Assembly (NCBI GenBank): GCA_029891345.1
Contig: CM056997.1
Location: forward strand, 214,311,212 to 214,375,211
Origin: Dryococelus australis
Lineage: Eukaryota > Arthropoda > Insecta > Phasmatodea > Phasmatidae
DNA: 64,000 nt
Reading direction: 5' to 3'
A program made the position numbers and the translations under genes. Under the pieces are notes generated by a model. The model did no database searches. It saw nothing but the letters and a program-made list of their open reading frames with translations, and was not told where the DNA came from. Within the stretch, counting starts at the first letter, position 1. Each line of letters opens with the position of its first letter. Positions 13,339 to 25,087 of the stretch are shown here, piece after piece.

Positions 13339-13800
13339 ATGGTTACTGTTTCCGCATACGACTATGACGAGACATTTAATGCTAATGACGGAATGCTTGA
13401 GTCGATATGGGTGGAATGCACGCATGCAGAGCGTGCGCGTGATGTCGTCGGCTGTAAATACTGATGATGAAACAGGAAGAGAAAGGCGATCATGAATACA
13501 GCTTAGATGAAAATGAGTATGGTGACCGTGATAATGTTGGAGTCGATGAAATTGATTTCCTCGATGCACTAACACACCCCTCAAACTCATTTTCTGCAAT
13601 GAGCGACACGAAGAAGGCAGAAGCCGTCGAGAATACTGACTACCTATTTCCCGAATACCCGAATGAACTTGTTGATGGACTAAAGATGACAGTAGAGGAG
13701 AGGCACCGGAATCACACACAGCAAATTCATAAGGTAGAATGGAACGAAGCAGGTGCATTTCCAGGTTATATCAAATTTTTGGAAGTATTTTCCTTGTATC
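13339..13800 (+). other. Possible coding remnant, acidic, unknown family
   Basis: From 13339 an ATG frame reads MVTVSAYDYDETFNANDG and on to a stop at about 13463. From 13464 another frame reads KQEEKGDHEYSLDENEYGDR, then DFLDALTHPSNSFSAM and KMTVEERHRNHTQQIHK. Both segments are acidic, compositionally unlike chance translations of AT-rich DNA, and end to end. The upstream stretch before the SINE (12930-13075) is also open. I do not recognise a family; it may be a transposase or host exon remnant interrupted by the SINE. Confidence 0.3.
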
Positions 13801-14059
13801 ACTCCACTGACAATTTGTACAGTCTGAATCCTACAGTCTGCCTCCTCCTCCTGTCGCTTCAATGTGTACATATGCATGCATTTCGCCTCGGAAACATTAA
13901 AGGGCGTTCCTGGTCACACTACCATTTTTTAAATGTGTGATCATCAGTCTCGTCTGCAAATTGGAATAATTCGGGCTCTGCGTATGTAGATGTGTGTGTT
14001 TGTAGGTATGTGTGTAGGTGTTTGTCGCTTGCGTGAGTGGAAAATGTACCATTGTTTCG

Positions 14060-14935
14060 TGGTAATCTAAGGTCATGTGGTATAGGTCAATATTACCTGC
14101 ACCAAACATGGTGGTAGTAATTGGTAACATAATATGCTCATTGGGTTTTATGAATTTATTCACTTTTTCTCGGGTTTTTTATTTTCAAGTTCATTAGAGG
14201 TCATGGGGTGAAGGTCAAGGTCGCCTGCATCCAATATGGCGGCAGTAGTCAATAACATATTGTGCATGCTGGTTTTTATGTATTTTTCTCGGGTTTTGGT
14301 TTTCATAGTCATTCAAGATCATGGGGCCAAGGTCAAAGTAACCTGCACTCAATATGATGGTAGATGTCTGTCACATATTATGCTTACTGATTTTTAAGTA
14401 TTGTTTTCTCGAGATTCGGTTTTTAAGGTCATTCGAGGTCATGGGGTCAAGATCACCTGCATATAATACCTTTGTAGTAGTCTGCTATGTAATAAACTTG
14501 CTGGCTTTTATGTATTTTTCTCGAGTTTTTATATTCAAGGTCATTAAATGGCATGGGATAAAGGTCAAGGTAATCTCTATCTAATATGGTGGTAGTAGTC
14601 TGTTATGTAATATGCTTGGTCAATTCTATGTATTTTCTCGAGTTTTTGTTTTTAAGGTCATGGAGTCAAGGTCAAGGCCATACGCATATAATATGGTGTT
14701 AGCAGTCAGTAATGTAATATACTTGCTAACTTTTATGTGGTGTTTCTCGAGTTTATGTTTTCAAAATCATTCAAGATTATGGAGTCAAGTTCAAGGTTAT
14801 CTGTATATAATATGGCGGTAGTCAGTTATATAATATGCATGCTGACTTTTATGTAGTATTTCTCAAGTTTTCTTTTCAAGGTCATTCAAAGGTCATGGGG
14901 TCATGATCAAGGTCACCTCCATCCAATATAGCTGG
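14060..14935 (+). repeat. Satellite-like array, about 115-bp units rich in TCAAGGTCA
   Basis: About seven diverged units, marked by TTTTCTCGAGTTTT-like words at 14164, 14282, 14403, 14514, 14631, 14742 and 14857. Each contains one to four AGGTCA words, often as TCAAGGTCA, and an AATATGGNGGTAGTAGTC block. No coding potential. Confidence 0.9.
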
Positions 14936-16061
14936 TACGATTGCTGACAGCACCAAGATGGCTGACTGGGTATAGGCATGGAGGTATTAGTCTATCGAGT
15001 GGAAGCCGAAACACGAAAGTGAAGCCGAAAATGAAATACATGGACAGGGCTAGTAGTGGCAAAAAGGTGCATGTTTTACATTGCTTGCTATGAAAATTTT
15101 GCCACTCATAATATGGCGGCTGATGTAAACAATCGATCTGCGCATGCGCAGTTGAAAGAAGCAGACAAGGTATCGGCTTCACTTGATAAACGTGGAGAAG
15201 ATAGGCTGTTGCCACTCCATCATTTATTACCTCCATGGGTATGGGCAAGACAGGTGGAGGCCTGCCGACTAATTTGTTAGGAGAGGATGGCGACGGGGGA
15301 ACCTCAGCAAATTAAATTTTTTTATATACGTTTTTATTAATATTAATAATATTTTTTGTTTGGTATTTTAAAAATTCATTTTGGAACTTCATTTAAATAT
15401 TTTTATTTTATTTTTTGGAATATTTTGAGAATTTTTTTTTATTATTGGTGTCAAAGGTCATGAGTCCTACTCTCCTAGCTTGGAGTCACTGATCCCGGTC
15501 TCCTGCTTGGGGAAAGACGGAAATTTTTTTGGGGAAAAAGACTTTTTTTGGGATAAAGGGATATTTTTAGGAAATTTTAGTAGATTTTAAGTGAATAAAG
15601 GAAAAATATTTGAGGGGAAAAGGGGAAAAAAATGGAAAAAATATATTTCGGATGGGTATGTCTCCACATGGCTGCCGGGCGTCTGCGCGCTCCGGTCCCC
15701 TGTACCCTTGTTATGAACAAACTTTATCCTACAACTTCCCCACCCCTTTCTCACCCTCCATTTGTTGCTACGGCGTAGTAGGTTAAATCGTATACGAAAA
15801 TACTAACTAAAGCGATATTCTATTGCAGTTTTGTGTGCTTTGTGGCTACCCTTTAAAAAATCCATGTATGGTTTTATTTACGGCAAACAAAACCGTTTAT
15901 TTGAGACTGTGTGGTTTACAGCGACACGATATAGCTTTAGTTCTGAGATGAAGTCACAGAAACATAGGTTTCCTGTTAGTAAATGTTTTCTTTATACATT
16001 TTGTTTTATGGAAATATTATCTTTCTTTATAGCAAATAAATGAGCATTTTTGAACAGTTTC
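14936..16061. other. No gene; low-complexity and decayed repeat
   Basis: Purine-rich GGGGAAAAAG-type words at 15500-15650 and a GTCAAAGGTCATGAG word near 15450 suggest continuation of the nearby AGGTCA-type repeat. No coding signal. Confidence 0.5.
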
Positions 16062-16439
16062 TGTTTACAGCAAAGATATATTAGTTCGTGCCAACGATAT
16101 GAGTTGAAAGGTTTTTGTTTACAGCAAAGAAATATTAGTTCGTGGCAACGATATGAGTTGAAAGGTTTTTGTTTACAGCAAAGAAATATTAGTTCGTGGC
16201 AACGATATGAGTTGAAAGGTTTTTGTTTACAGCAAAGAAATATTAGTTCGTGCCAACGATATGAGTTGAAAGGTTTTTGTTTACAGCAAAGAAATATTAG
16301 TTCGTGGCAACGATATGAGTTGAAAGGTTTTTGTTTACAGCAAAGAAATATTAGTTCGTGCCAACGATATGAGTTGAAAGGTTTTTGTTTACAGCAAAGA
16401 AATATTAGTTCGTGCCAACGATATGAGTTGAAAGGTTTT
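16062..16439. repeat. 54-bp minisatellite, 7 copies, open on both strands
   Basis: Seven units contain GTTTACAGCAAAGAAATATT and CAACGATATGAGTTGAAAGG. The period is divisible by 3, which keeps a 139-codon frame open on plus and a 152-codon frame on minus. Units alternate GTGGC and GTGCC. I find no reason to call either frame a gene. Confidence 0.95.
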
Positions 16440-16696
16440 TTGCCGCACATTATAGTTTTCAGTACGTAACTGTTTTACTGACGTAATCATTCACAAACCA
16501 GTATATTCTATAGTTGTGAAACTGTAGCAGATCGAATGTATAGTCCTCCTGCAGACGTTTAATGTCATTCTGAAGTGCAGTACAGTTACTCTCCAAGTCA
16601 CTGCAATTATTTCCCACAGGTGGCATTGTATTCTGGACCATGTCACTACGAACCTACGTTTCAAAAGTAATCTCAGTGCAATAAGACGAAGTGGTC

Positions 16697-16766
16697 ACGT
16701 GGTGCAGCGTGCTAGGCTGATAATACAGGGTATGCGGGTTCGAGGTCTGGAACCACCACAATTTCT
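16697..16766 (+). tRNA. tRNA-like sequence, probably degenerate
   Basis: GTGGT at 5' can pair with ACCAC at the 3' end, and a B-box-like GCGGGTTCGAGGTC is present at the right distance. The T-arm stem pairs poorly and no clean anticodon loop is visible. It is more likely a tRNA pseudogene or SINE head than a working tRNA. Confidence 0.25.
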
Positions 16767-17703
16767 CCTTTTTATAAATGTAATTCTTTTTTATTTACAT
16801 ATTACGGTTTTTACAGAGCACAATTTTTTTTAGAGTGCAATTGACATTACCACAATAACATTTGCTGAAATACTGTGACGACAAGGCAAGGTAATCGCAG
16901 ACATCACTGCGTCATGTGTCTATGAATAGTAGATTAAGCAAAGAGCACGGTGGAGGTAGGTAGGGTTTAGCGCCTAGCCGAAAGACGGGGCATGATACTT
17001 AGGGAATCGCGAATGTGAAGGAATTGGACGTTTACACATAACAAATTCTAATGTTCTAACAACAGTAATTATTTTGTAACATGTGAACTGTTAGTGTAAG
17101 AGTTTATAAAAGGTTAGCATTGTTAATTTTTCACAATATTAGTTTTACTACTAAGTTACGTAAACGTTTAAAGAAATACCTCAATAGTAATTTTTTTGTT
17201 GCAAGAACGTTTGACTTCCTTCGTGTAGCAAGGAAACATCCTAGCATTTAGCTGGAGGAGTGATTTCAGAAAACCGATATAAACAGGAATCAGGAGGGCC
17301 TTCAAGTAATGAGTAAAGAAGCACAGTAATTGTTCATCTCTCCAAAACCAGTGGCATACTTGCTAAGATACTGTTACTGTTAGCTAGTATCCAAGAAAGT
17401 TAAAAGAATCAAGTATTCCTTTGTGTAGTAACAAGTGCCTTCTAAGTAAATGTAACGAGGTTATAAAGTCCTATGCCTCATTTCTATCCTTAAAAGTGTA
17501 AGGGTTGGATATAAAATGAACAATGTAAATATTTATTACTAGGGAACCCAGCCCGTGACCTTTTTTATTTGTATTGTCATGGGGTTAGCACAGTTACCAT
17601 GTTAAAAAATTTGGTTATCATACAAAGACTGAAAAAATTATTGCATATATATGTATACGTAGGTAATAATGAAATGATGTGAAATTAACTCAACTCAATA
17701 TTG

Positions 17704-17871
17704 AAGCGACTGCGGTCCCATTTAATATTTCTCTATCCACTTGGCCACTGCGGCCCCATTTAACATAGTTCTATCCATTGTGCCACTAAGGCCCAACTTC
17801 GAATCTCTCTACCCACTGAGGCACTGCGGCCCCTCTTGGAATCACTCTATCCACAGAGCCATTGCGGCCCT
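17704..17871 (-). repeat. 38-bp tandem array resembling a tRNA A-box half
   Basis: On the minus strand five units of about 38 bases each contain variants of GGGGCCGCAGTGGCCAAGTG followed by GATAGAG. This is close to the first 25 bases of a tRNA-derived SINE. No B box follows within the array. Confidence 0.75.
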
Positions 17872-18466
17872 ACTATTCTCTAAGCATTAATACAAACCTT
17901 TTTATAGGGAAAAAGTAATTAAAAAATTAGTTTTTAGGGTAAAGGGTAATGATTACGTAATCTGATATTGCTGAAATTCGAACTTGACCTGTATTTTACC
18001 CTGAGGATTCGCTCTGCAAAATTTTAAGAACTTCTGTTGTGTTTCAAGTGACTTAGAGGTATTTAAGACGGACTGACTGACAGACAGACAGATATCTCCT
18101 ACTTATTATATAGAATTATTCAAGAGGGCACATGAATATCAGCACAAAGAATGTTATGTAACACCCTCGTGTAGTTGATTTCAGCACCGCTAGGTACTCT
18201 CATCACGACACAAGGATGATACATGTGGAAGGGTGGATAAAGATTCCTGCTGTAGTAGTGTTTGCAGATTTTAAGTTAAAGACGTGCTCCGGTCTCTACA
18301 AAAAACTGATTTGTAGAAATATTATTTTATCAATAAAATGGTTTGTTGGTTGCCATTTTATTTTGTTATCCACATAGAACAACGGTTAAATACATATTAA
18401 CCACACCAGTGTACTTATATTTTAAGAGGAGAAAATTTTAGTAAATAAAAATAGTACAATGATAAA

Positions 18467-18479
18467 ATATATATATATA

Positions 18480-18551
<72 letters not shown>
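18467..18551. repeat. Compound (AT)n(CT)n(AT)n microsatellite
   Basis: An AT run to 18482, a CT run to about 18516, and a second AT run to 18551. Confidence 0.97.
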
Positions 18552-18555
<4 letters not shown>

Positions 18556-19988
18556 CGTCTGGCATACAACATAAGCATATATAGTTGAGCATTTTATACG
18601 AGTAAAATTAATATTTTAATAATTAATTTAAATATCAAAGGATCTTGAGTATTCAATATCTTTCACAACTATGGCCTTCTCTTTTCAAATCAAGTTACTT
18701 TAATACAAAACATGCTATTTTCAGCAAGGCAGGAAGTGAATCACCTTCGGGTACCCGTTTGCAAGTATTAGCCATAAGGGCACAGGAAGTTTTCTTAATT
18801 TTGTAGGTTGCATGTTTTATCGTCCCAAAAAAAAAAAACCACAATCATGTTAATTAGTTGCCAATGTTAAGAAAAATTTTGTTTTACCAGTCTATGAACA
18901 GTTAATTTTAATGAGAGCTGTAAGCTTGGAGCACGTGGTGGCATGCGAACAAAATTGTTAGAGTTTACTTGGTGCTGGCGAGAATCAAAATTTTGTCTGC
19001 TGCGTAGGCCAAGAAGCAGCACTGAAGAAGAAACCAAGAAAGGTTGCGAAGAAATCATCCCAGGAGAGATATTGGCCCACGATATACTGTATCGTAGAAC
19101 AAAACTCCAACACGTGCACCGCTACAAGATATGTCACAGAAAAAATATAATGTGGCTCGGCACACACAAAAATAATACGAAGGGGGAAAAAAACACCAAT
19201 AGTTTAACTTACCCTTATCGGCGGGTGAAATTACCAATTACATGGAAAGAAGAAAGTTTAGAAGTAGATAAATATTCGTAGAACAACTACATGCTGTATA
19301 GTTAAGTTCAACAAGGAGGCAATAACATCGCGAGCAGGAATATATATGAAATTGATCGTGCTCAGAACTCCAGTCTGGTTTGACTAATCGATACGTAATA
19401 CAGTATTTAGAAAGATGTATAAAACAAAGATAACTAACAATTATTTCATTATGTTACTTTAAATTACATGTGCATCTTGCAAATACTATACACTCATTAA
19501 ATTATTAAGTAGAATTTAGGTTTGGACACAACATAGACATATATCACATAGTAAATTTATTTTAATTTACGTCAAGTAATTTGTCTCTTCAAGTTAACAA
19601 GACGAGAACAACAGTAAAATAATTTAAATAGATTCTCAAAGTTTTACATTTTGAATAGCATAAACAAATCAAATAAATATAATTGGAACACGTTTTAATT
19701 AAACCAATCATTTTTGGTGAAGAAATAATTAATGAAGAACTTATTAAATTAATAGTAACCAAAAAAATTTAAAGCTGTGCCAATACAACTGGTACAGGAA
19801 TAGAACAATTTATACAATAAATCTATTAGGCGTACGTGAAAAAAGAATGTCACTTAATGGTTATGCTTGGAAAATGTTTTGCCGGGCTATGATAAGAATA
19901 ATTTCTACAGGTGCTAACAAATAAAGTCACTTTAATCCAGCCCAAAGAAAATATTGAGATAAGACAAGTTACTGGACGTAACTAAGTA

Positions 19989-20240
19989 GTGTGGAGAGAG
20001 TTTGGACGGCTGTTAACATTGGGGACTTGAACACCGATGAGACTGAAGCGATGTGAGTATGGAGCAGAGCCGTAATGCAAGGGCGGGGGAAACGGGAGAT
20101 CCCCGAGAAATCCCGCCGACCAGCGGTATCGTCCTGCACGATTTCCACGTGCGAAAATCCGGGAGTGACTCTGCCGGAAATTCAACCCAGTCCGCCTTGG
20201 TGGGAGGCGAATAGTCTGACCACTACACCACCGTGGCCCC
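19989..20240 (-). mobile_element. tRNA-derived SINE, copy 4
   Basis: The minus strand starts GGGGCCACGGTGGTGTAGTG, has a diverged B box (GGTTGAATTTCC) and the family 3' body with CATCGGTGTTCAAGTCCCCA. It ends near GTCCAAACTCTCTCCACAC. Confidence 0.85.
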
Positions 20241-20464
20241 ACGTGGGAGCAGGTAGTCAAGAGGTCAGCTCGCCAGCCTACTGCTATAACGCCATATCCG
20301 AGCATAGTTCCCTGTTGATCCTCTCCGTATGATTGATTTTCCCGAAATATTCAGCCAAAGAAGGCCAAGAAAGAACATGCATCACACTATAAAAACTTTC
20401 CAGTAAACTTTGTCAACTATAACATATTTTTTTACGCATACATGGTGTGGAAATATTACCAAGT

Positions 20465-20640
20465 GTCGGACTATAAATTTAGGAATGTTAAGCGTCGCTA
20501 CAATACAAAGTTATTGGAACTTCTGTATGCCATCGACTCTTTCCTGAGAAAATGTAGGAACGCTACCATGTCTACATGCGTAAATAATTTACCATTCGCC
20601 CTTTATCACTAGACGCATACAATGACGTGGAAAATGTGCA
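20465..20640. repeat. Dispersed repeat R1, copy 1
   Basis: Shares AGCGTCGCTACAATACAAAG and the TTCCTGAG...GAACGCTAC order with the copy at 35890-36030. Function and type unknown. Confidence 0.5.
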
Positions 20641-22599
20641 AATTATTTTATAGTTCATAATTTATGCAGCTTACACACAAACAGAGAAGAGTAACTACTT
20701 CTGTGTAGCAGTCCAAAAAAAAAATTGAAATATTAAACTTACTTGAACGGTGTAAAACGAAGTTGCTACTTAGATTTTCGAAGAAACTGGGTTCTCTGAA
20801 TTTTTCTTGAGTCACAGTGGCTTGATAACATCTAGACTAAATTCACGTTATAATTTATTATTGCCATTCGCTCCGACTTTAATTTTTCTTTTTAACGAAT
20901 ATAATTTCGGATATGTAAATACACGTTTCGTGAACACTCGTTTCCAGAGCAAAATTATGTAAATTTGCTGTCCCAAACGGAACAATGTTAGAGCAGGATG
21001 TAGTTTGGTGTTGGATAACTCTGTTTCACCTGAGCTCACGTGTTACTCTTTAAGAGTGTAAATGCCAGTTTGATTTGTCTTTTGTCGTACTGCAAAGTGG
21101 AGCCCACTGATATACAGTAGCACACGTGGGAGTGCATTGGCAAGAGCTTTCTGTTAATGACCCCGGCAGAAGCAAGTTGCCAACAGTGAATTTTCCTTAA
21201 TTAAAGCTATCTCCATTAAAAAGCAAAATATGTGTGCCGCAGAGCAACGAATGAAGCACCTTTGCGCCACTCCGCTGTCACAGTACGTTCAGTTATAAAT
21301 TGATATCACAAAACAAAGCTGCCTTTCCTGGATACTATTTCCTAACCTTTTAGTACAGAAGTGTTAAGTTCTTTTTTGTCTGATGCAGTTTAACCATTTC
21401 AGTCTTTGTACCCTACACAATATTATCCTGAATTGCAGGTACCTACTTTGTGAGAGAATCCGCCAAAGTAAATGAGGTAGAATACGTGACAACACCTATA
21501 TTTAATGTAATTATTAAGGAAGAGAAACGGCTTTTAAAAACTGCGAATCAAATTAATTAATTTTCAAAATGTCAGAAAATACTTGAAATGAAACAACATA
21601 TTCGTGAAATGTGTTAACCTGATTTGATAACTGCTATCTGTGAGCATTTGGTGGGCAATGCCAACTCCCGTCATTAGGAAATTACGGAGTGCCACGTCAC
21701 TAACCAAAAAAAGTATCTCACTCGTGGACATTTGTTTTTTTAACTAACCGAATAACGAACGACCCACACAGACACCGGAGTGATTCCCCCTTACGCAATC
21801 AGGCAACGAAAGTAGAATAGCTACTGGTTAGTAGAATATGTGAAAATATACCACGGGACCGTTGGAAATATTTAACTCAAGAAACAATAATTCTTTTAAC
21901 ACATTTTGCTCGAAATATGTATGTCGCTCTCTGAAAAACAAGACTACAGTCAATGGTTGTTGGCATTTGGCTGCAAAAAGCACTTGTATTTGTCTCACAA
22001 CTGCACGCTGAAGGAGCGCGCCATGTAAATAAATGGCAGTCGTGAAGATTTTGTACCAAGACCATCCACTTGGAAGAGGCGAGGTAACCAAATAACTAGG
22101 AATATGAACATATCTCGGTTTCTTCCTACTATTTGAATGAAACTTTTGAGAAAATTAGCCCAAACATAAAATGTTTGGTTCTTTCCTAAATATGTCCTGT
22201 ATCACAAGCGTTTTATACTTACGTTAAAATTAATGTACCTTATTTTTGTTAAATGGAATTTATATTTATAAATATGAGTTCATTTATAATTAATATTAAT
22301 AAAAACAGAGAGAAAATAGGTGTGTTAGTAATGCCTAGTGTTGCGTGGATAGTAACGCATTCCGCCGGAGGATCACAGTAATTACTGAGCAGAAAGTCGA
22401 GTTACAAAAGAGCGTTAATTCCACTATTAAATGAAACGAGTGCAGATGAAACCAACTACTTTATTCTTCACCCGCGCCAGATACGCAAACACACTGAGTG
22501 ACGTCATAAAAATAATACCACAAACACACTCAAAAGTCCCAAATTTATACACCTAGTCATAAATAATCCTTATGAGAAACATTGTTACAATTTCTGTCC

Positions 22600-23072
22600 A
22601 TTGTTACAATTTCCCTCTCGTCCGTTCACGCCATAAACACCTCACCCGACGTCGCTTCGTAGTCTCCCGTCGTCATCCGTTCTCTACACATCGCTTGATT
22701 ACCGCACTCAGCTAATTGGCTCCAACAAAAAGACTGCCGACAGTACAGCTGTGGCTTGAATTTATAGGGTTGTAGGCCGTTGCCCAGAAATTTCTCTAAA
22801 TGCTGTGTTGTGCCGATTGTCCCAGTTCCCAGAATATTCTTGCACATCTTCTAAGCTCATCGACTTCTCCAGCAGGAGGTGGGAGAGTGGCTGTGACACG
22901 AGCCAGTACATTGCTCTGTCAGTTTATCTCCCCCTCCCCCCCCCCCCCTTGATGAGCGACGGGGCAGCGAGTGGGTCTAACTTTGGTGAGGGGAGGGCCG
23001 AGGTAAGTCACCCTTCACATAGCCAGACCGCGCATGGAGCTCGCGTCGCACCTGTTCGTCCTGACCAGATTC
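22600..23072 (-). mobile_element. Ty3/gypsy 3' LTR attached to the pol remnant
   Basis: The segment aligns by eye with the solo copies near 531, 38569 and 41270: GAGCTCCATGCG near its start, AGAAATTTCTGGGCAACGG, a TATA-like TATAAATT in the middle, and a purine-rich end. Its place right after the integrase C-terminus in the same orientation identifies it as the 3' LTR. The 5' edge near 23072 is estimated and the 3' edge is uncertain. Confidence 0.65.
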
Positions 23073-23119
23073 CAACATCAGGATATACGTACAGCACCAG
23101 TCGGTCGATGTGGACAACC

Positions 23120-23940
23120 TTAGGCTTTGCCCGAGAGCCCTGTTAAAAAAATCCGGTAGACCACATAATTGATCTGTTTCAGGATCGTGCACAGGCCTTC
23201 CCAACATTTCTGTAGTTGGGGGCGATATCCTTTCCTCCGCTGAGGGTTGAACAACCATACCAGCTGTCCTTTTTGAAAATACTCTTCAAGCAATCTTCGG
23301 CCACATTGTGTTTTCATTGTGTCACTATGAATTTTAAGGTGCCTCCGGGCAAACTCATAAATGTCGACTAACGTTTGCCCTAGTTTAATGACATATTCTG
23401 GGGCCACTGCTTCTTCTTCTACTGGACGTCCGAAGAGCATGACACCAGGGAGGCGGAGATTTCACCCAAACAGCATACTTGAAGGTGTTATCCATGTAGA
23501 CTCGAGGACCACCGAACGATATGCCATGACAAATAAAGGTATCTTGGTGTCCCAATCTTTCTGGTTGCTTGCTACAGAGATCACCAGATGCTGTTCTAGG
23601 GTACGAATTACCCCCTCGACCATCCCATCCAACTAAGGTTGTAATGCTATGGTACAGGTTTACTTAATTCCTAAAATCCTTGTTAACTCTTTGAAAAGAG
23701 TAACTTTAAAATTAGGCCTTGATCAGAATGAAGCTCAAAAGGCACCCCATACCTGGAGAAAACATGCTCTACAAGTGCATCAACTACTGTGCCAGCCTCT
23801 TGGTTTAGCACCGGTATGACCTCAGCCCAGTTTGTGAAAAAGTCTTGTGCTCCAGAAGGTACGGTTCGAAGGTGGCAAGGCCATTGCATAGCCCAAAGGG
23901 CATAAGCTTGAATTGCCAGTTTTCTTTCACTTGGACACAA
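23120..23940 (-). pseudogene. Ty3/gypsy retrotransposon: integrase remnant
   Basis: On the minus strand, FTNWAEVIPVLNQEAGTVVD and RYGVPFELHSDQG (catalytic-core second Asp) lie in the segment 23940-23683. The next piece (about 23636-23440) reads DGMVEGVIRTLEQHL and KDWDTKIPLFVMAYRS, with the third acidic residue at the usual place. The C-terminal part 23440-23120 has QLVWLFNPQRRKGYRPQLQ, the GPY/F-like region. A frame change occurs near 23680. The segment joins directly to RT sequence near 23850, so RNase H and the N-terminal integrase are missing. Confidence 0.9.
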
Positions 23941-24440
23941 AAGGCAGTTTTTTCTTTGTCTTTCAGGCTACCTCGCACTGCCAATACCCACTCTTCATGT
24001 ATAAAGTAGAAAACCACTGTGAACCTGCTAGGCTATTCAGTGTGTCATCTATCCTAGGGAGAGGGTAAGAATCTTTCATGGTCGCATTATTCAGTTGACT
24101 GTAATCAACACAACATCTAATAGAGCCATCTTCATTTTTTAACCAGAACAATGGGAGAAGACCATGGACTGCCTGATGGTTTGATCATGTCTAAATCCTT
24201 CATCTCGTTTATAATACCATCAATAACTTAATGTGAAGCTAGTGGTAGTCACCTTGGTGTCTGCTTTATGGGCCTGGCATCCCCTGTGTTGTGATGGCAT
24301 GCAACATTAGTTAGGCAAAGGTCATCAGGTTCACAGGAGAAAGCACCTCTAGTTCTCTGTATTAATTCTGAGACAGTCTTCTCCTGTCGTCAATTGAGGT
24401 TTTCTCTTGTCCTTTTCAGCAGTTCCACCAGAGTATCTGG
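23860..24440 (-). pseudogene. Ty3/gypsy retrotransposon: reverse transcriptase N-terminal half
   Basis: Reading leftward from about 24440: PPEYLVELLKRTREN, then DDLCLTN, HNTGDARPIKQTPR, KPSGSPWSSPIVLVKK, then in another frame GSIRCCVDYSQLNNATMKD, YPLPRIDDTLNSLAGSQWFS and YMKSGYWQCEVA, and finally LMPFGLCNGLATFE. These are the ordered blocks of a gypsy RT up to just before the YxDD box. The Asp of the usual LDLKSGYWQ block is replaced (LYMKSG). Sequence then jumps to integrase, so the active-site box was deleted. Confidence 0.9.
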
Positions 24441-24789
24441 TAGAGAACATCCGGTATTTTTTGGCATCGAAGCTTCTGGAACATTTGAAAATACCTGTGT
24501 GACCTGCTTTCAAACCCCTATTGCGGCCCTATCCTCAAGATGGACAGCATTATCAAAAAATTAATAAACATACTGGAAAATTGTCCGATTTAGAGGAAGT
24601 CAAAGTCCTTGCTGCAATCATACTGTTTGGTAAAATCCCACCTTTTTAGACTGGATAGAATATGCCCAACCACCTTAAAAAATTTCCATGGGATCTATCT
24701 GGAATAAAGAGCTGTTGTACCTGGAATTTCTGTATAAGATTGTTGGAAAATATACTTACTTTATTGAATTCCTTTTGTAAAATTTGTGA

Positions 24790-25050
24790 GTGTTGTCACA
24801 GAGTTGCCATCAGTACGAGTTGTTACTTGTGCACCTCAATGACTTGCCACTAGCGGATCCTGAATTTGCCATTTCTGGTGCAATTGAAATGTTGTTTTCA
24901 GCTGAGATAGTGGCTGAGGTCATGACAAGACATAAGATCATTTGCCAACCCCATGCAGTTCACTCTGTGTTTGGCTGGGTCATAATTGGTAGTACCCCAT
25001 GCGAACACTTCGACCAGCCACAAGTTACATCCTTATATGTTCGCACATGA
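24790..25050 (+). pseudogene. BEL/Pao retrotransposon: aspartic protease-region remnant
   Basis: The open segment reads LNDLPLADPEFAISGAIEML and then QPHAVHSVFGWVIIG. These match the end of the protease/linker domain that precedes reverse transcriptase in BEL/Pao pol proteins (family pattern LADP, ID-LLGAD, QPHA-NT-FGW). It is the most upstream part of the element I can assign; gag and the 5' LTR were not recognised. The reading frame changes before the RT part. Confidence 0.8.
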
Positions 25051-25087
25051 CATGCATTGGTGGATTGAACTGTCCATATAGTACATT

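Larger units (their letters stand above)
16767..22599. other. Long AT-rich intergenic stretch
   Basis: Apart from the A-box array, microsatellite, SINE and repeat R1 listed separately, I see no supported gene. GACTGACTGACAGACAGACA at 18070 is a word common at the ends of dispersed repeats. The ORF at 18943-19281 (112 codons) has no recognisable signature. Confidence 0.5.

Noticed and set aside
16050..16469. Repeat protein on plus or minus strand
   Set aside because: The frame is open only because the 54-bp unit is divisible by 3; the unique flanks are very short.
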